From Sphingobacterium sp. (GTDB taxonomy: Bacteria > Bacteroidota > Bacteroidia > Sphingobacteriales > Sphingobacteriaceae), in the NCBI GenBank assembly GCA_031286695.1, contig JAITTY010000006.1, positions 124,001-188,000 on the forward strand: a stretch of DNA of 64,000 nt. Reading direction: 5' to 3'. The notes beneath the pieces were generated by a model. It had not been told where the DNA came from. It searched no databases and worked only from the letters and a program-made list of their open reading frames with translations. Positions 61,798-64,000 of this stretch are shown here, piece by piece (position 1 is the first letter of the stretch; each line of letters starts with the position of its first letter). The position numbers and the translations under genes were made by a program.

Positions 61798-62808
61798 ATG
61801 AGAAAGGTTTTGGAGAACAAGATCATACAGGAGGTCCTCCTATTGATCTTTTCGTTTATCCTCTTTACTTTGAACGATTGGATTTTGATCCTGAGCTGGA
61901 AGGGATTTTTGATGGGGGTGTTCTATTTCTTGATCCTTTACGCGCATGCGCAATTGAATCGATTTTTCCTATTGCCCTTGCTGCTGAAAAAAAATAAACC
62001 GCTGTTGTATATTATGGCTTCCGTGGCAACACTCTTGGTATTTGCACTGATATTAAAAGAGTTGACAGATAATGTGATCTACAAAAATTGTTTTCTTTAT
62101 AAAAATCTTGTTCAGAAAACTTTCCATTATCAATTTGGTGTATTATTGGGATCCTTGATCTGTATACTAGGGAGTATTCAATTTATCGAATTTTACCGTT
62201 TTCAGCGTTTGAAGACCAGACGTGAGCTACTTTCAAATCAGACTCAACTGTCTCATTTAAAAAAGCAGCTTAACCCACATTTTCTGTTCAATACCTTAAA
62301 TACCATTTACGGTATTAATCTGAAGTATCCAGAACGTACTTCCGAATTGATTATCAAAGTTTCTCAGCTTCTTCGCTATCAGATGGAAAGCAGCGACCGG
62401 GAATTTGTTTCTATGGACGATGAAATTGATTTTATCTCCAGTTATATCGAGTTAGAACGAGAACGACTAGGCTATCGGACCAAAATTGAGTTTGACTATC
62501 AAAAAGAGGAGGATATCAATTATCAGATTGCTCCTATGCTATTGATCACTTTCGTTGAAAATGCTTTTAAACACGGAACGTGCAGTATCGAAGATTGTTT
62601 TGTACATATTTCCATCAAGATTGAAAAAGGGAACTTATATTTGCATGTACGGAATTCTGTTCCTGTTAAGAAAAGGAATGTGTTTTCGGCAAAAATAGGT
62701 TTGGAAAATACGATGGCACGATTAAAGCTTTTGTATCCTAATCGGTATAAATTAACCACAAATTCCAAGAAAGAGGAGTATGAAGTGTCATTGGTTATCA
62801 ATCTTTAA
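61798..62808 (+). CDS. LytS/YehU-type sensor histidine kinase
   Basis: 336 residues. Four membrane spans occupy the first 130 residues, with almost no extracytoplasmic domain. A short coiled coil follows, then the His_kinase block LKKQLNPHFLFNTLNTIYG with His161, and an HATPase with PMLLITFVENAFKHG and KIGLENTMARLKLLYP. This is the LytS class common in Bacteroidota; it probably senses membrane state or a ligand within the membrane. The regulator gene starts 3 bp downstream, and the RND operon is divergent, hence a likely target. Confidence 0.93.
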   Translation: MRKVLENKIIQEVLLLIFSFILFTLNDWILILSWKGFLMGVFYFLILYAHAQLNRFFLLPLLLKKNKPLLYIMASVATLLVFALILKELTDNVIYKNCFLYKNLVQKTFHYQFGVLLGSLICILGSIQFIEFYRFQRLKTRRELLSNQTQLSHLKKQLNPHFLFNTLNTIYGINLKYPERTSELIIKVSQLLRYQMESSDREFVSMDDEIDFISSYIELERERLGYRTKIEFDYQKEEDINYQIAPMLLITFVENAFKHGTCSIEDCFVHISIKIEKGNLYLHVRNSVPVKKRNVFSAKIGLENTMARLKLLYPNRYKLTTNSKKEEYEVSLVINL

Positions 62809-62811
62809 ACA

Positions 62812-63510
62812 ATGAATAAAAATAGCTGTATCGTAGTCGATGATGAACCGGCTGCACATTATGTACTGGTAAATTATATTGAAAGAAGTGCTGATTTGCA
62901 GTTGGTCGCCCAGTGTTATAATGCGTTTGAGGCATTGGAGTTTCTTCGGGAGAACAAAGTTGATTTAATTTTTTTGGATATTGAAATGCCTGAAATTAAT
63001 GGGATGGAGTTTCTGAAAATGCTGGATAACCCACCTAAGACTATTTTGACAACGGCCTATTCCGAATATGCGCTAGAGAGTTATGATTATGGCGTTGTCG
63101 ATTACTTGCTTAAACCGATCTCATTTCCCAGGTTTTTTAAAGCCGTGCAACGTTTTCTGTCCTATAATAATACGGTCGTGACTCCACAGGAGGACGAACC
63201 AAAATACATCAGTATCCGGATGGATGGACGTGTTATAGATGTTAAATTATCCCAGATTGATTTTATCCAGAGCTTTGGCAATTATGTGAAAATCGTCACC
63301 CCAAACCAGACTTTTTTAACGGCAAGTACCACACAGCAAATTCTCACACAGGTGCCGGCATCAAAATTTATTCGTATTCACAAGTCTTATATTGCCTCGA
63401 TCAATAAGGTCAGTAAGTATGAACATGGAATGGTGCAGATAAATAATACATCAATACCTGTTGGTATTACTTTTCGCAGGGAATTGCAAGAGCGGCTAGC
63501 GAATAAATAG
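62812..63510 (+). CDS. LytTR-family response regulator
   Basis: 232 residues. Receiver: VVDDEP, Asp56 in LIFLDIEMPEINGMEF, TTAYSEYALESYDYGVVDYLLKPIS with Lys101. A LytTR DNA-binding domain follows (about 130-230): ISIRMDGRVIDVKLSQIDFIQSFGNYVKIVT, then FIRIHKSYIASINKVSKY. LytTR proteins bind pairs of direct repeats about two turns apart; candidate sites lie at 61684 and 54396. Cotranscribed with the LytS-type kinase. Confidence 0.95.
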   Translation: MNKNSCIVVDDEPAAHYVLVNYIERSADLQLVAQCYNAFEALEFLRENKVDLIFLDIEMPEINGMEFLKMLDNPPKTILTTAYSEYALESYDYGVVDYLLKPISFPRFFKAVQRFLSYNNTVVTPQEDEPKYISIRMDGRVIDVKLSQIDFIQSFGNYVKIVTPNQTFLTASTTQQILTQVPASKFIRIHKSYIASINKVSKYEHGMVQINNTSIPVGITFRRELQERLANK

Positions 63511-63548
63511 GATTGGCCGTTCGAGATCATTTGGAGGAGTTAATTTCA

Positions 63549-64000
63549 TTATCTTTGAGATGTGCTCGCAGTGACCTTGGGACGGTGCAAAACTGGAAAG
63601 TTTACAGAATTGGCAATGAAACAATACTCATTAGCCTTTTGATGTAATTCAATGGCTAGGGCAATCATTGCAGAATCTTTTACACAGACTGCAGGATTTA
63701 GTGTAACTTCTTTAAAATAGCCTTTTCCACTTTCTTCCTCGACCATGATACCTGTTGCCTGGTCTACATATTCTTCCACAATAATTTTATGGACTGAGCA
63801 GAAATGAAGGTACCATAACATATGGCAGGAGGATAGGGAGCTTAACAATAAATCTTCGGGATTATGTTTGATTGGATCTCCGAGAAATGCAGGGTCCGAA
63901 GAGCCTTCAATATCGGCTTTGCCGTCAATGACAATGCGGTGGCTTCTTTCATAGTTTTTGTAGTGATCGGTGCCACTGCCGCGATTTCCTGTCCACTCAA
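63549..64000 (-). CDS. OsmC/Ohr-family protein, start outside window
   Basis: The frame is open to the last base. It reads EWTGNRGSGTDHYKNYERSH at the edge, then SSDPAFLGDPIKHNPEDLLLSSLSSCHMLWYLHFC. This is the OsmC family pattern with one reactive Cys in SSCHMLWYLH and a second in AVCVKDS. OsmC/Ohr proteins are thiol peroxidases that reduce organic hydroperoxides. About 150 residues are visible, nearly the whole protein; only the first few are missing. Convergent with the LytTR regulator gene, 38 bp apart. Confidence 0.92.
   Translation of the reverse strand, partial: EWTGNRGSGTDHYKNYERSHRIVIDGKADIEGSSDPAFLGDPIKHNPEDLLLSSLSSCHMLWYLHFCSVHKIIVEEYVDQATGIMVEEESGKGYFKEVTLNPAVCVKDSAMIALAIELHQKANEYCFIANSVNFPVLHRPKVTASTSQR

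Noticed and set aside
63550..63557. Exact TATCTTTG box on the + strand near the end of the OsmC gene, followed by ATG
   Set aside because: The reading frame after the ATG ends after four codons, and the TTTG upstream is only 16 bp away. Probably a chance match.

Overview
The window looks like chromosomal DNA of a Bacteroidota bacterium, most likely Sphingobacteriaceae (Sphingobacterium-like). The reasons are paired SusC/SusD outer-membrane glycan importers, lipoproteins with DUF4959/DUF5000- and DUF4998/DUF5013-like layouts, promoters of the TTTG-N19-TAnnTTTG type, almost no Shine-Dalgarno sequences, and a 646-residue oleate hydratase of the Elizabethkingia type. I see no tRNA, rRNA, CRISPR array, transposase or prophage gene. 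The genus is inferred.

Region 1 (1-25092, all + strand) is a polysaccharide utilisation locus. In order it holds a SusC (5' end outside the window), SusD, two surface lipoproteins, a clan GH-D hydrolase, a GntR/LacI-type regulator, a sodium/solute symporter, a GH95 enzyme, a GH36 alpha-galactosidase, a sialate-O-acetylesterase-type esterase, a second divergent GH95, and a second SusC/SusD pair. A strong terminator follows. The enzymes point to an acetylated glycan with galactose and fucose (or L-galactose) side residues: deacetylation and exo-glycosidase trimming, oligomer import by SusCD, then monosaccharide uptake by the symporter under control of the GntR protein.

Region 2 (25190-30774) has a small unknown protein with its own promoter and long leader, a DUF3050 (heme-oxygenase-fold) protein, and a TolC/EmrA/EmrB-like tripartite exporter with overlapping genes.

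Region 3 (30771-41848, - strand) has two signalling modules. The first is a response regulator and kinase followed by a CzcB/CzcA/CzcC-type metal efflux pump. The second is a regulator and kinase followed by a PAP2 phosphatase. TTAGAA-like hexamers at exact 11-bp spacing stand in front of the pump operon (four copies), the second regulator gene (two) and the PAP2 gene (two), which fits operators for OmpR/PhoB-type regulators.

Region 4 (42012-55733) is mixed metabolism and stress: DinB-like protein, serine hydrolase, 3-hydroxyacyl-CoA dehydrogenase, oleate hydratase, AraC regulator, three GNAT acetyltransferases, a VOC protein, DUF4180, DyP peroxidase, alpha/beta hydrolase, methyltransferase and a choloylglycine-hydrolase-family enzyme. 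Between the last two lies a 613-bp non-coding stretch with a G-quadruplex/hairpin element and a 21-bp-period direct repeat.

Region 5 (55818-64000) is a second RND efflux operon (TolC, pump, adaptor; - strand). Its pump carries a canonical EF-hand calcium loop in the predicted cytoplasmic linker. It is divergent from a LytS/LytTR two-component pair. The window ends inside an OsmC-family gene.
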